Below are positions 1 to 11,387 of a stretch of 64,000 nt of DNA, one piece after another; position 1 is the first letter of the stretch, and each line of letters starts with the position of its first letter. A program made the position numbers and the translations under genes. The notes under the pieces were generated by a model, which saw only the letters and a list, made by a program, of their open reading frames with translations, ran no database searches and had not been told where the DNA came from. Where the stretch lies: assembly GCA_951640195.1 (NCBI GenBank), contig OX621173.1:1095780-1159779 (forward strand), written 5' to 3'. The stretch is from Porpolomopsis calyptriformis (Eukaryota; Basidiomycota; Agaricomycetes; Agaricales; Hygrophoraceae).

Positions 1-65
1 ATCTCGGAGTTCAAGGTTCGATCAGGAATTGACCTGGTGCATCAGTTTGCTTATACATCCCTCAG

Positions 66-287
66 TGTTATGACTCTCGTAAACCCGATCGGAAACTCTT
101 AGCCAAGTTTATCCCAGCTACTGGTCTGCGTCAACCGGGAAAGCCAGCACAGCTCGCTAGGCTTATTCTCCCTCCCCATGGCCAAGAGTATTTCGATGAG
201 ATATTATTGACGGCACTCATTGTCGAGCGCAAGCGCACATCTCCCACCACATTCGACCTTCGACGTCCCCATCAAGAAATCTACTGA
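66..287 (+). CDS. possible last exon of a gene cut by the window edge
   Basis: A frame open from a plausible splice acceptor (CTCAG ending at 65) runs 73 codons to a TGA at 285-287. It reads as ordinary protein (CYDSRKPDRKLLAKF near its start, PPHGQEYFDEILLTALI later). An in-frame stop at 30-32 means an upstream intron would be needed to join it to a gene to the left. I do not recognise the family. It could also be chance coding in the NDC80 upstream region. Confidence 0.3.
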   Translation, partial: CYDSRKPDRKLLAKFIPATGLRQPGKPAQLARLILPPHGQEYFDEILLTALIVERKRTSPTTFDLRRPHQEIY

Positions 288-433
288 TGCTGTGAAGATT
301 TTATGGTTATAATTAATTTCGCGTTCCATCCTGCTGCGATGTAGTTAATTTATATGTACGAGTGTTGGAATTGCTACTGTGACAGTCACAAATAACGTGA
401 CTTTAAGACGCGTTGTCTTTCACGATTGCAACC

Positions 434-2820
434 ATGGCAGATTCTCGCCGCCGCTCAGCGGCGCAGCCACCTCCGGATCCTCACCCCAATACCATGCGCA
501 CAGGCATCCCGTTGCCCGTTCCTTCTACTTCAAAAAAGCCCAACTTGCGCATGTCTCTCGCCGGCCCAGCCCTCCGTGGCCCCTACCCTCCTCCATCTCA
601 TTCAGGTCCCGGAACCAATCCGAGACAATCAATAATGCGCACGCAGAACATGAATCCGCTATTGCAGAGCGCTGTAAAATCTAATTATGGCCGGACACCC
701 TTGAACAGGTGAGTTCTTCTCGTGATCAGTTTCCCTTTAAGACACGTCCATTTCTCCAAAACTCAAGTGTTTGTTATGCCTATCTAGTAGTACGCGGTGG
801 GCAGGATCAACAGTCCTCACTTCCGGCACCCAATCGACAAAGGATCCTCGGCCATTGCGCGATCGACCCTACCAGACCAAAATGCGACAGGATATCGTCA
901 GCTGGTTGCAGAATAACGGATATGAGATATCGATGCAGACGTTATTGAACATTACCGGGAAGGACTTCCGGTCCATCGTTTATTTTCTTTTCGTCGAGCT
1001 CGATCCGAACCATCACTTTGACCCGAACGCGAGGTTTGACGAAGAGTTCGTGCCCACTCTCAAGGCTCTCCATTATCCTTTTGCGGGTCAGATTGACCCG
1101 AAATGGTTAGCGGCACCAGCGTATATGCATGCGTGGCCCTCCCTTCTGGGTGTGTTGCATTGGTTAGTGGAGATGTGTCGGGTGAGTTGATCATTCGGTT
1201 TCGTTCTTGTATTTTGATTAAGCGTACAACTGCTGCGGTAGGCAAGGGCCAAGTATCTGGATAGCGGTCACCCTAGTTTGCAAAACTCTCAGGTAGTACC
1301 AGACGAGTTCACCGATCCACATCATCACCAGGCACTCGTGTTTGATTATTATGACAAGTCGTATGGTATGTGGCTTGATGGAGAAGATGTCTTCACAGAG
1401 CCGACCCAGGCTTTGGAGGAACGTTATGGTGGGTTGCTGCTTCCTAACATGATGGTTTGTTATTCTTATGAGATTCTCACGAGATAGCGAAAATGAATGA
1501 ACGGGTGCAATCTGATTTGGAGAAACAGAAGTCCTCGCTGAATCAAGCCAAAACAGAGTCCAAGAAACTTGAGTCTTCGGCGGTACTGTGGTCCTCTCCT
1601 GAGTACTCTTCGGAGTACTTTTCGGCTGCCTCGCTGACAAGAAATTTTATGTAGGCCCCTCTCGAGAAGCTGCTGATGGAAAATGGATTGCTCAAGACTG
1701 ATAATGAGAAATTTCAAAAAATTCTCAAGCAATATGAAGGTCGGAAAAAGAAATTGATCGATACTATCTCATACGAAAAAACTGAGTTGTCGTCGAGATG
1801 TACGTATCTTTACTTGTTACCTACAAATAATATATTGATGTCATCCACTAGCATTACACCTAGAGCAGCTCCAATCCGACCAGGACAAGCTTTCCGAGAT
1901 CGTAAAGACACAAAATTTGTCACCGGAAGAAGTAATCCAGATGAACACGGATCACGAGAAGCTCTCTCGAAATCTCGAGGACTTGAAACAAAAAATCTCC
2001 GAAACACACAAAACGATCATGTCACTGGAGGTTTCTGTCACGAACCGTGCGGCTGCCGCAGAAGAAGCGCTGGACGCCTATACCGGTTTGCTATCATCTG
2101 TTGGTTTGTTTCCCCCGCTCCCGCCGCCGCTGCAGGACGTGGATTTGACGTTGGAATTGAATACTGCGGCGTCGAACCCTGCGATGTTGCTTTCAGGGGC
2201 GGATGTGAGGAAGGTGATCAAGCCTACGTTGAGTCGAGTTGCCGAAGGGAAGAGAGCAGAGCGAGCTGAAGTGGAGCGGGAGAGGATTAAAGTTGATGAT
2301 GAGCTGGATCAGTTGACTTTGGAGTGTGAGAATACCGAGGAGGAGATTGCGCAGACGGAGAAGAAAGTGGTTGCTTTAAATGAGCAAGCTGATGACTTGC
2401 GTGATGTGCGTTATGATTTCCTTCCCTTTTGTCACAAATTTGTTCAATTGATCGTTCTCTTTTTGGGCATACGGGAATTTAATAGGCGGCACAGCAAGAA
2501 ACGGTTGTGAGCAATTCGGAGGCGACTCGGCTGGAGAGGGAACTCGCGCTAGCGAAGAATGCTGCTCTGGCAAACGGGATGGGTGTCAAGGCCCGACTCC
2601 AAGCCATTCAATTCGAGTTCGTGTCTTTTATTTTGCTCTCCATCTTCACTTCTGACTGATAATTTTACTCCCCAGTTACCGAGAGCAGGAGGAGAAGATA
2701 AACAAGCTGAGGGATGAGACGGTTCGGGCGATTATTAGGAATAGTAATGATATTGCTATCTTCAAGCAAGAGGTATCGGGACATTTGCGGGATCTGAGGG
2801 AATTTGCAGAGATGGACTGA
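434..2820 (+). CDS. NDC80: kinetochore protein NDC80 (HEC1)
   Basis: Outer-kinetochore subunit that binds microtubules at chromosome attachment sites as part of the NDC80-NUF2-SPC24-SPC25 complex. Eight exons fit in phase: 434-708, 791-1181, 1242-1428, 1488-1582, 1655-1799, 1852-2405, 2486-about 2616, 2676-2820, giving about 640 aa, normal for the family. The start is the ATG in ACCATGG at 434; upstream in-frame codons lack such a context. The N-terminal tail of about 90 residues is basic and disordered, as is typical for the part regulated by Aurora B. A calponin-homology domain follows (RPLRDRPYQTKMRQDI, then GKDFRSIVYFLFVELDP), then long coiled coil to the C-terminus (for example REQEEKINKLRDE). 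The exon 7 donor is uncertain by 6 nt (2617 or 2623). No sign of decay. Confidence 0.93.
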
Positions 2821-3828
2821 TCCAGATTGTTCGTCGGGTCTTTTTCTGTGTGTGTATGTTCAATATATAGTATTGCTTTGAAGAACAAAGAGAGATCGGT
2901 GACCGTTCCGACCACCGTGTCCAGAGGGAATGTCGATCGAGACAAATATTAGGATTTCAACAGGGCCACGTCTAACGGGAAATACGCCCAGTACGAAATT
3001 CAGCAATCAAATAAGATAAAACCCTTCCGAGCCTCTCCTAGCTGGCCTTTCTATGATGATGCTGGCAATGTTGCATGCTGGACAGCATGTATAAGCGCAC
3101 ACACGGTTGCATATAAGCCTGGTGTTAGAAGAGTTATAATCTGGATTGACGTCAATCCTGTTGTTTTCGGGGTTCAAACGCGGCAAAAAATTAGCCTGGA
3201 GGGATGAAAGGATGTGAATCGAAGATCTTATGCGGAAGGGAGCACTGTATTTTGGAAGTGGAGCGACAATCAACTGGACCTCTATGATATCCCCATTGGC
3301 AGTCTGGAATTCAGACCCGTGGTGCGGCGCGCAAGGGCGTGGGATACATGCGAACAGATTCTGTACACAGGCTTGGGACATGAGTTCTGTTTGGCCAGAA
3401 AGTCCCGAACGTTGGATGGTCTACCCGTTGGCCAACGAAATCGCAGAAAGCGTTGATCGGTCTCAGGACGGTGGACCTAAATGAAATTGCCCCCGATTGT
3501 GATCCGATCGAAGAGAAATGAATGAAAAATAAGGCATGCTTGAATTATTGCAACCCTAGACATCCGCAGGCTCAAGAGTATCAGGGAAGACAACAGGGAT
3601 ACAGAGAGCTATCCTGCAGCTCATAGACGGTGGTAGTTGAATAAGTGTGATTGTTATAGATTGACATGAAAGTAGGGTAGATTTCTTTCAGTAGGGGTCT
3701 CTAAACATGGCCCTTGATCGTGCCAGTTCTCTTCCCAGATTGTATGGTGGAGGAGATGGCGAGTACTCGGGGGAACATGCTCATTCCGAGTGGAAATGTG
3801 GCGTTTGACCATCGTCCATAGATTGTGC
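2821..3828. other. intergenic, nothing recognised
   Basis: About 1 kb between the 3' ends of NDC80 and NACHT-ankyrin gene A. Only short ORFs without domain-like content are present. It should hold both 3' UTRs. Confidence 0.5.
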
Positions 3829-6800
3829 TTAAACATCATCCAGAGCAAGCAGCAGCTTTACGATTGCATTGTGCCTATTCTCAGCTGCATACGAAAGGGG
3901 GGTTTGGTCATACGAGTCCTTTGAGTCCGCTTGAACGTCATCCCGATCAAGCAGCAGCTGTACAATGTCATCATGCCCATTCTCAGCTGCATGCGAAAGG
4001 GGTGTTCGACCATCCAAGTCCTTTGAGTCGGCTTGAACGTCATCCCGATCAAGCAGCAGCTTTACAATGATATCGTGCCCTTTCTGAGCGGCATATGAAA
4101 GGGGCGTTTGATCATACCAGTCCTTTGAGTCTGCTCGAACGTCATCCCGAGCAAGCAGCAGCTTTACAAGGGCATCATGCCCATTCAGAGCCGCATATGA
4201 ATGGGGCGTTCGACCAGCCGAGCTGTTTGAGTCAGATTTAACGCCATCCCGAGCAAGCAGCAGTTTCACAATGTCATCCTGTCCCTTCTCATCTGCGTAC
4301 GAAAGGGGCGTTCGACCGCCCAAGTCCTTCGAGTCTGCTTGAACGCCATCCCGATCAAGCAGCAGCTGTACAGTGTCATCATGCCCATTCTCAGCTGCAT
4401 GCGAAAGGGGTGTTCGACCATCCAAGTCCTTTGAGTCGGCTTGAACGTCATCTCGAGCAAGCAGCAGCTTTACAACGACATCATGCCCATTCAGAGCTGC
4501 GGATGAAAGAGGCGTTCGACGATATAGGTCGTTCGAATCAGCTTGAACGTCATTCCGAGCAAGCAGCAGCGTTACGATAGCATCATGCCCATTCAGAGCT
4601 GCGTACGAAAGGGGTGTTCGACCAACCGAGTCCTTTGGGTCCGCTTGAACGTCATCCCGAGTAAGCAGCAGCCTTACGATAGCATCATGCCCATTCAGAG
4701 CCGCGTACGAAAGAGGTGTTCGACCAAACGAGTTGTTCGAGTCCGCTTGAACGTCATCCCGAGCAAGCAGCAGCTTTACGATGGCATCATGCCCCTTCCA
4801 AGCTGCATACGAAAGGGGTGTTCGACCATTCGAGTCGTTCGAGTCCGCTTGAACGTCATCCCGAGCAAGCAGAAGTTTTACAATGACACCATGCCCATTC
4901 CGAGCGGCATACGAAAGGGGCGTCCGACCACCCAAGTCCTTCGAGTCCGCTTGAACGCCATCCCGAGCAAGGAGCAGCTTTACGATGACACCGTGTCCAT
5001 TCTGAGCTGCGAATGAAAGAGGTGTTCGACGATATAAGTCGTACGAGTCTGCTCGAACGTCATCCCGAGCGAGCAGCAGCTTCACGATGACATCGTGCCC
5101 TCTCTCAGCTCCATATGAAAGAGGGGTTCGACCTTGGCTGTCCTTTCTATCTGGATGTGCTTTATTGTTAAGCTGGGAGAGGACGATCTCATCCAAGCCC
5201 CAGTAGGCAGGAATATGGACTCCTGAAAAGTTTCCTACCAAACTTCGACCAGACAAATAACGGACACCAGCGACAGACATCGACATAACTTGAGCAGTGC
5301 ATGCAACTTTAGATCCATCCCTAAGGAAATCCGTTGCCAAGTTTATGATACTCTTTTGGTGTTGACGAGCATGATGGCCCCAGTTCCGTGCTGCATAATC
5401 AAGAAGAGGGTTGGATTTCAAGAGAGATTTGAACTTGTCATCGTTATTGTAGTGGCCACATGAAAATACGTCGAATGAAAGATATGTGAGACATGTTGCC
5501 GCAATTGAAGCCTCAGCATTCGGAAATCGAGATTCTCGCTGTTTTTCAAAATATTGCTGAGTTGTGTAATCTGTATAAAATGCATATTGAATATATCATC
5601 AGACCAAGGGTTGTTCTACTCACGGGCGAGCCGTACAACGTTCTCTTCCTCGTCAATCACCACCAGTCCCGCACATACAGAAGTTAGCTTCCATTCGAAG
5701 ACGAGAGCGCGGGGGTTCATTGCGGTTATCTTAGGTGAAACAGCAAGAGCATGTCGAAGTTCCTCGACAGACAATGGTCGGGTCGCGTATACGACCCAGG
5801 AGAGAACCCGTAGCGCTAAGTCCTTTGTATTGGTTTGCCGTTCAATCCGTTTCATAGCCTCATCATAAATTTGATCTATCTCCTCCGGAAGATTCTCCAA
5901 GACCTTAAACACGGCCTCTTCGCTATCCTGTTCTAGAAGTGCGTTTACATGTAAGCGCGCTAGTAAAAACCTTGCCAGAAGATCAAATCTGAAACATTAT
6001 TAAATGTATTGGAGGTACTCACATACCCCTGGCACTGTCAACGATTCTTTTTGTGGCGATAGCTCGTAGATTATCCAGGCCTGGACAATCAGCAAGCTGG
6101 CTCTGGACGTATTTCGACACATCTTCATCGGTCGCACAAATCTGGAGCTGTAGTGCATCGGAAAAGTGCTGTTTGATAGAAGGAAGGTTACGGGAGGTCA
6201 CCATCAGATTGGTGGATCTGGAGAAAGACCGAAGTGCCTTTAATAGATTTATCCGAGATCCATTGCTGTCAGGACATTCGTCTAAGGCATCGACGACAAT
6301 AAATACTTTGGCGTATGTCTTTATTTCCAGGTCCAACAGTTGGATAAGTTCATTAAGGGTGGGAAAAGTACCCCGGCTTTTGTGGTGATCATGAAACGAC
6401 TTGATGTTGTCAGATATGGAAGGATGATCTTGGAAGAGCTGTTTGAGTAAACTTGCAATAAGGTTGGCGACGGTCTGAATGGTTTGTTCTTTGTAGTTGC
6501 AGTATATGCAGGCTATCCCTACATTGCTCTCTTTGAAGAGCGTTTGGAGATGGTCCACAACGACCGACCTAGGGTCAGCCGTGATTAGCCTTAATCGATG
6601 AGCGATGTAGATGTTATTACGCAAGAATTGTTTTTCCGGCGCCAGCTGCACCAATAACAATCAATGAAGCGAGCGTCTGGGAAGTAGATAAATCTTACGA
6701 TTTCCGGGACACCACAATGTCTGTGACTTTCCATCACGCCAATTTAAGAAGGTTGGGGATTCGAGCAGCCAGTTTCCTGTCCCCTGTTCATGGATTTGTA

Positions 6801-6999
6801 GAAACTGGCTCTTGGAGGCCTTGAAATTGAGAGGAGATAACCAGAGCGCGATGTGACGACGTTCTGAGTGTTATCATTTGATTCACGAGTTTGGTAATTG
6901 AAACTTTGATCACTTACCATCGTCACTGGAGTTGACATTTAACTGATCCCTGCCAACGATGTTGATTTCGCTATTGATAATATTTTGTGCACTAAGCAT
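3829..6999 (-). CDS. NACHT-ankyrin NOD-like receptor, copy A
   Basis: Predicted STAND-class ATPase receptor, about 968 aa. Exons on the minus strand: 6999-6918, 6863-6699, 6645-6621, 6568-6023, 5970-5624, 5570-3829; every junction is in phase. Exon 1 encodes a short motif segment (NSEINIVGRDQLNVNSSDD). Exon 2 carries GTGNWLLESPTFLNWRDG and LWCPGN. The 25-nt exon 3 supplies the Walker A loop (GAGKTILA). Exon 4 holds Walker B (VFIVVDALDEC) and a sensor-like MVTSR. Exon 5 is a winged-helix-like region (LPEEIDQIYDEAMKRIERQ, ATRPLSVEELRHAL). Exon 6 has 13 ankyrin repeats of 34 residues with TPLS where the common ankyrin consensus has TPLH. The start is the ATG equivalent to the inner Met of the paralogues, because no upstream in-frame ATG exists here. 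Family knowledge: such proteins act in fungal non-self recognition and cell death. The ligand is unknown. Confidence 0.85.
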
Positions 7000-7035
7000 C
7001 GAACGAGTGCTGGAGTGCTGGATATGGATAAGAGG

Positions 7036-7041
7036 CACGTG
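7036..7041. promoter_or_regulatory. CACGTG box upstream of copy A
   Basis: Palindromic E-box, in the context GATCACGTG read on the gene strand, 37 bp before the copy A start codon. The same box lies 11-37 bp before copies C, D, E and F. Function is inferred from position only. Confidence 0.45.
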
Positions 7042-7150
7042 ATCATCTTCTGTATTAAATGAACGAGATGTGAAAGTTTCTTGAGAAATAACTAGCGAGA
7101 CGAGACATCTTATCGACACCCGACAGGCAAGTCCCATGGCAATTACCCGC

Positions 7151-7972
7151 CTATCGCGCAGTCGTCTGCTGTCCTCCCGATTTCTCCGACAACGGGTCAA
7201 AGAGGGGTGCATCGGCCGCGTTCGCTGCGGGCACGACCAGTTTCGATTCGGGCTCCTTCACCGGCGACCTCACGTCGCCCTTGAACCCTACATAATATAT
7301 CCTTGACAGCTCTCCCCCAGTGGAATCATCCTGCGGGTATTATGTTCATATTTGAGGTTTGAGCATGTTTTGACTTACGAAAAAGAGAGAAAGCGAGTTG
7401 ATGCTGGCGAAAGCGGCCACTCGAAGCGGATACTCGATCACGCCCGTCTCGCCTTCTAACAGACTGATGTTCACCTGGGGTTGGGTGGCATCGGCGTCAG
7501 CAAAGTCTATGATTTGAGGATGATTGGCGTATATGCGAAGATGTCGGGGAGTGAGTTCTCCCCGCCCTGAGAGAACGAATGAGGGCAAACACGAAGAACG
7601 GTACATGTATGCTAACCCAATTTGAGAAGAATGGACCGAATGCGAACGTTCTCGATGAAGGGTATGTGGATGATGATCTGGTGCGGGGTCAGAAACTAGA
7701 TATAACAAACGGGGACAGCGAACCTGGTCGTCTACACCAGATTCAGCGTACTTGGATGTATCATCGCGTTCATCCCAGGGTTTGATGATGCACTTTGCGT
7801 CTTCGGGCACAGCGAGATTCAAGCCGTATACGCTTGACTCGATGCAGAATGAGTGCCAAATATTCCAAACACACGAATACGTTGCTTACTTGTCCTTGTC
7901 GATAACGCTGTAAATATTCGCGTTGTTCGTCCCCGCTATGAAGGAGGCGACCGAGTTGTCTGCAGCAGCCAT
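7151..7972 (-). CDS. PITH-domain protein
   Basis: Five in-phase exons (7972-7890, 7832-7724, 7695-7617, 7566-7379, 7330-7151) encode 212 aa. Nearly the whole protein is a PITH (DUF1000) domain, the beta-sandwich found at the C-terminus of thioredoxin-like proteasome-associated proteins and as a stand-alone protein (PITHD1 type). Diagnostic stretches: IIKPWDERDDTSKYAESG, IIIHIPFIENVRIRSILL, GVIEYPLRVAAF, then ELSRIYYVGFKGDV near the C-terminus. No thioredoxin domain with a CxxC motif precedes it, so it is the stand-alone form. The start MAAADNSVASF faces the uS5m start codon 30 bp away. It probably acts in the cytosol or nucleus; its exact role is not known to me. Confidence 0.85.
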
Positions 7973-8002
7973 GCCAAATACGGCAATACCTATCTCAGCG
8001 TT
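7973..8002. promoter_or_regulatory. 30-bp gap between divergent start codons
   Basis: Only 30 bp separate the ATG codons of the PITH gene (-) and uS5m (+). Each gene's promoter and 5' UTR must therefore lie inside the other's transcribed or coding region, unless one start is mis-assigned. Confidence 0.5.
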
Positions 8003-8887
8003 ATGCGAACCGTGTCCCGATGGCTTGCTCTCCAAAGACCTCCTCGTCTTCCACCATCTCGCCTTTCTTCAACCCTTCCCCCTCAAAAAAATACCAAAGA
8101 TAATGCAAAGTCCCACAACCTTGCCCCCAATCTCATGACACCCAACCCACTTCTCGACACACACGAGTCCCTCGTCTTCCCTCCATCCCGCCACTCCCCC
8201 TTCCAGAACCGCGTCATCATGCGCAACGACACCACCACCCGCCTCTTCCCTCCCTCTCCCTCTCCCGGACGGGACACCAACACCTCCGACGAAGACATCT
8301 CCGCCCTCGCCCATGTCCCCCTCCGCCCGCGCGAGCTCAGCCGGCTCTACAAATTCCCCCTCCTCACCCGCCGCATCACCCAGCAGACAGGCAAGGGAAA
8401 GATCCACCGACAATACTGCCTCATCGTCGCCGGGAACGGGGACGGCCTCGTCGGCTGCGGCGAGGGCAAAGACGCCGACGCCACACGCGCCGCCGACAAA
8501 GCCTTCGCCCAGGCCGTCCGCAACATGGACACCGTCACCCGCTTCGAGCGTCGCACCCTCTGGGCCGACGCCGACACCAAACTCGGCGCCACCCGCGTCT
8601 TCCTCCGCCCCCGCCCCGTCGGCTTCGGCCTCCGCTGCAACCCGCACATCCACCAGGTCCTCAAGGCAGCCGGCATCAAGGACGTCAGCGCCAAGGTGTG
8701 GGGCAGTCGCAACCCCATGAACGTCATCAAGGCCGTCATGCGCATCCTCCAGGCTGGCAATGCCCCCCTCTCGATGGGCGATGGGGTCGGCGGGAGTGGA
8801 CAGAAGCTTAATAAAGGGAGTGGGATTCGCACCAAGGCTGAAGTTGAACGGGAGCGAGGGCGGAGGCTCGTTGATCTGAGGGCATGA
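8003..8887 (+). CDS. MRPS5: mitochondrial small-subunit ribosomal protein uS5m
   Basis: Single-exon gene, 294 aa. The C-terminal half is an S5 protein: N-terminal S5 domain with KIHRQYCLIVAGNGDGLVGCGEGKD, then the S5 C-terminal domain with TRVFLRPRPVGFGLRCNP and SAKVWGSRNPMNVIKAVM. The first 30 residues (MRTVSRWLALQRPPRLPPSR) are Arg-rich without acidic residues, as in a mitochondrial presequence, and this decides the start at 8003 over an upstream in-frame codon at 7853 that lies within the PITH gene. The coding region is markedly richer in G+C at third positions than its neighbours, which opens long antisense frames that are not genes. Confidence 0.88.
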   Translation: MRTVSRWLALQRPPRLPPSRLSSTLPPQKNTKDNAKSHNLAPNLMTPNPLLDTHESLVFPPSRHSPFQNRVIMRNDTTTRLFPPSPSPGRDTNTSDEDISALAHVPLRPRELSRLYKFPLLTRRITQQTGKGKIHRQYCLIVAGNGDGLVGCGEGKDADATRAADKAFAQAVRNMDTVTRFERRTLWADADTKLGATRVFLRPRPVGFGLRCNPHIHQVLKAAGIKDVSAKVWGSRNPMNVIKAVMRILQAGNAPLSMGDGVGGSGQKLNKGSGIRTKAEVERERGRRLVDLRA

Positions 8888-9228
8888 CTTGCAGGTGCGG
8901 AAACTTGTCTAACAGATTCGATCATCTTTTCAATATCTTCAACAGACGGAGGTCTTGTCTTCATTAGATGCTACGATGTAAACAATTACACGTTCTATCT
9001 AACCACGTTTTTGCATAACAATTCCCTCGGAACAGAAAGTTTCTACCAAAAATTTCCACCATAAGGCGCGAAGGAAATTTCTGCCTTCATATTTGAATAC
9101 ATAAGGTCGTACGCCGGGTACTAACATATAACATTCCAGCATGACGACATGTAACATGTTGAGAGTGTAGGTATGATGGTTAGGGGGGAATGGGGATGAG
9201 TGTGGCTGGTGAGTAAATAAAATCTCGT
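8888..9228. other. convergent 3' ends
   Basis: About 340 bp between the stop codons of uS5m (+) and the kinase (-). Nothing else seen. Both 3' UTRs must end here. Confidence 0.5.
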
Positions 9229-11387
9229 CTACGAGGCGTTGGCTGAGAAGAGTTTTCCCGGCGAAAACCAATGTCGTTTTGGAACTAAGCCCGCCGTCCG
9301 ATGTAAACGGCCGTCTTGCGTTCTCCGCACTGCCGGTGTCCTCGCCCTTGTCGGCGAAAACGTCCATGGCTGTTTAGGTTGGGGGGACGGCGTCCGACTG
9401 GGCAGAAATGTCGATCGGCGGGATGGGGACAGGGACGAGCGAGGCGAACGTGGAAAGAGTTTGAAGATACCAGTCCCCTTTGGCTTGGACTCGTACGATT
9501 TTTTTGACCGGTTGGATTGAACCGAGAGGGGTGAAGAGTTGCGCGGCTTGGGGGAGGACGGAGGGACATGTATTTCTCGGGGCTGTGATGTGAATGCGGG
9601 TGGCGCTCGAAATTCTGGCCAGACTATGGTGTCTGAACACGGAGAAGTCGCGGATGTGATGTCACTGGCTGTTTCCTCGCACGGGAGAAAACTTTGGGTC
9701 CTGGTATACATCGACGGGTATGACATATCCGATGCAGTATATTCCAAATTCGAAGCGGTATCCATGTCCTTGCGTCTGTCATTGGGTTCGCTGTCGTCAT
9801 TTTCGTCGTCAGCATCATTGTCATCGTCCACCAGATCTACGGTTGATGGCATCTGGAGCGATACTTTGGATGGAGAGCTCGCAAAAGAGAATGAAGAGGA
9901 ATATAGATCATAATCTATGGCAGTCTGCATCATCGACGAACCGGTAGAAAAGGATGCCATGCTCCCGTCGCGGTAGCGATCTTTGCAACAGTCGGTATCA
10001 AGCGTTAAGGCTTTTGGGGGTGCAATATTGACCCTGTCACCGAACCTGGAGTCGATGTTGTTTGGGGTCACCGGAAGGGAGGGTAGCGACCCAAAGGAGG
10101 AAGATACGGGCGAGTCAGTGGTAGGAGGTGTTGCTGGTGATTCCCACATCTTGAGCTCTTCGACAAGGCGCTCAGAGATAGTCGAGGAGATGGGTGACTC
10201 GAATCCCCATGCTGCAGTGGAGGGAGAATATCCAGCCCACCGTGCGTATAATGATTCGTCACTGGGTGGTTCACCTGCAAACACTATATCCGACTCCTGG
10301 GTAGAATCCTTGCTCCAATGTGATTTTAATTCCTCTGTGGCAGCGCAGCGGGATGATTCTTCCTTTGTGGATGAATCGCTGTCGATATCCATACCAGCCT
10401 CCCAAGAACAACGTGCCATGCTGCCCTCGAATATGACACCATCAGAATAAAAAGTATCCACGGCTTGAATGGCTCGCCGTAATTCTGGCAAGGTGATGCG
10501 GTTCCTCCAGTCGATATCGAGCATCCGGACAAGGACTGAGTTCGCCTGGTGCGAGATGGGTAGAACGGTGGGAAGAAAGGCGGAAGGGTCTTTGAGATAT
10601 GCTTGGAATGTGGGATCGGATGCGGAGGCCGATTTCCAAGGATTTCTGCCTGTGGAAAGGTTGAGGAGGATGATGGCGAGGGACCAGATGTCGTTGAACA
10701 TGGGAGAGTAGGTACCCGTGGGGGCGAATACTCCTCCTTGGCATTCTGGAATGTGTGTATTTTAGTGAGATTACAAGAAGAGAGTGTGTTGATGATACCT
10801 GGGCTCATGTGGTAAACGCTGCCAGTGCGAAACTCGTCGCTGACCTTGTCAGTGGTTGCCAGGCCAAAGTCAGTTATAGCGACCCGGAGTCCGTTTTCAA
10901 AGCACAGAACATTTTCTGGTTTGAGGTCGCGATGGTATATGCCGAGGGAGTGGCAGTATTCGACGGCGTCGAGCAATTGGAGAAACACTCGCTTGATGAG
11001 GTAGTCATCCCCGATGTAGCGACAACTATGAAGGATCTGGGAGAAAAGGTCGCCGTCGCGAGCGTAATCCATGATAATGTAAGTGTAATTGTAATCCTCG
11101 ACGACGCGGTGGAGGGTGACGACGTTGGGGTGAGAGGAAGCGAGTTGATGGAGGGTGATCTCGCGGATGTGGATCTGCCGATGGCGACCGGTGAGTTTGA
11201 GCTGGTGGCCGACGAGACATTTTACGGCGTATGATTGGGGGAGAGAAGAGCGGGTATCGATGGCACGATAGACGACGCCGTAACCGCCGACGCCGAGTAC
11301 TTGCACGAGCTCGAGGGAGTCATTGTCGATGAGGGTGCCCAATGGTGGATGGGCGGCAGCGGTGGGGGAAGGGTTCTTTGGGGGCAT
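9229..11387 (-). CDS. Ran1/Pat1-like serine/threonine protein kinase
   Basis: Two exons (11387-10799 and 10745-9229, intron phase 1) encode about 701 aa. The N-terminal 330 residues form a complete kinase domain: glycine loop LGVGGYGVVYRA, catalytic lysine in YAVKCL, YHRDLKPENV, ITDFGLA, and MSPE closing the activation segment at the splice junction, followed by FNDIWSLAIILLNL. The layout and the MSPE...NDIWSL motif resemble the fission yeast Ran1/Pat1 and yeast Sks1/Vhs1 group, which link nutrients to growth and meiosis. The C-terminal 370 residues are Ser/Pro-rich, acidic in the middle and basic at the end, with no domain I recognise. The start is the first ATG in frame with the kinase (MPPKNPSPTAAAHPP). 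Substrate unknown. Confidence 0.87.

Noticed and set aside
3829..5421. Many long ORFs antisense or out of frame within the ankyrin exons
   Set aside because: A 102-bp repeat whose length is a multiple of three keeps any stop-free frame open in every unit. These shadow frames have no introns, starts or domains and recur in all six arrays.
7151..7972. First read as APC10/DOC1 because of a beta-rich stretch near 7500
   Set aside because: After splicing, the IIKPWDERDDTSKY and RIYYVGFKGD motifs are those of the PITH domain.
8069..8653. 194-codon minus-strand ORF opposite uS5m
   Set aside because: Ala/Gly/Glu-rich low complexity caused by the high G+C third positions of uS5m on the other strand.
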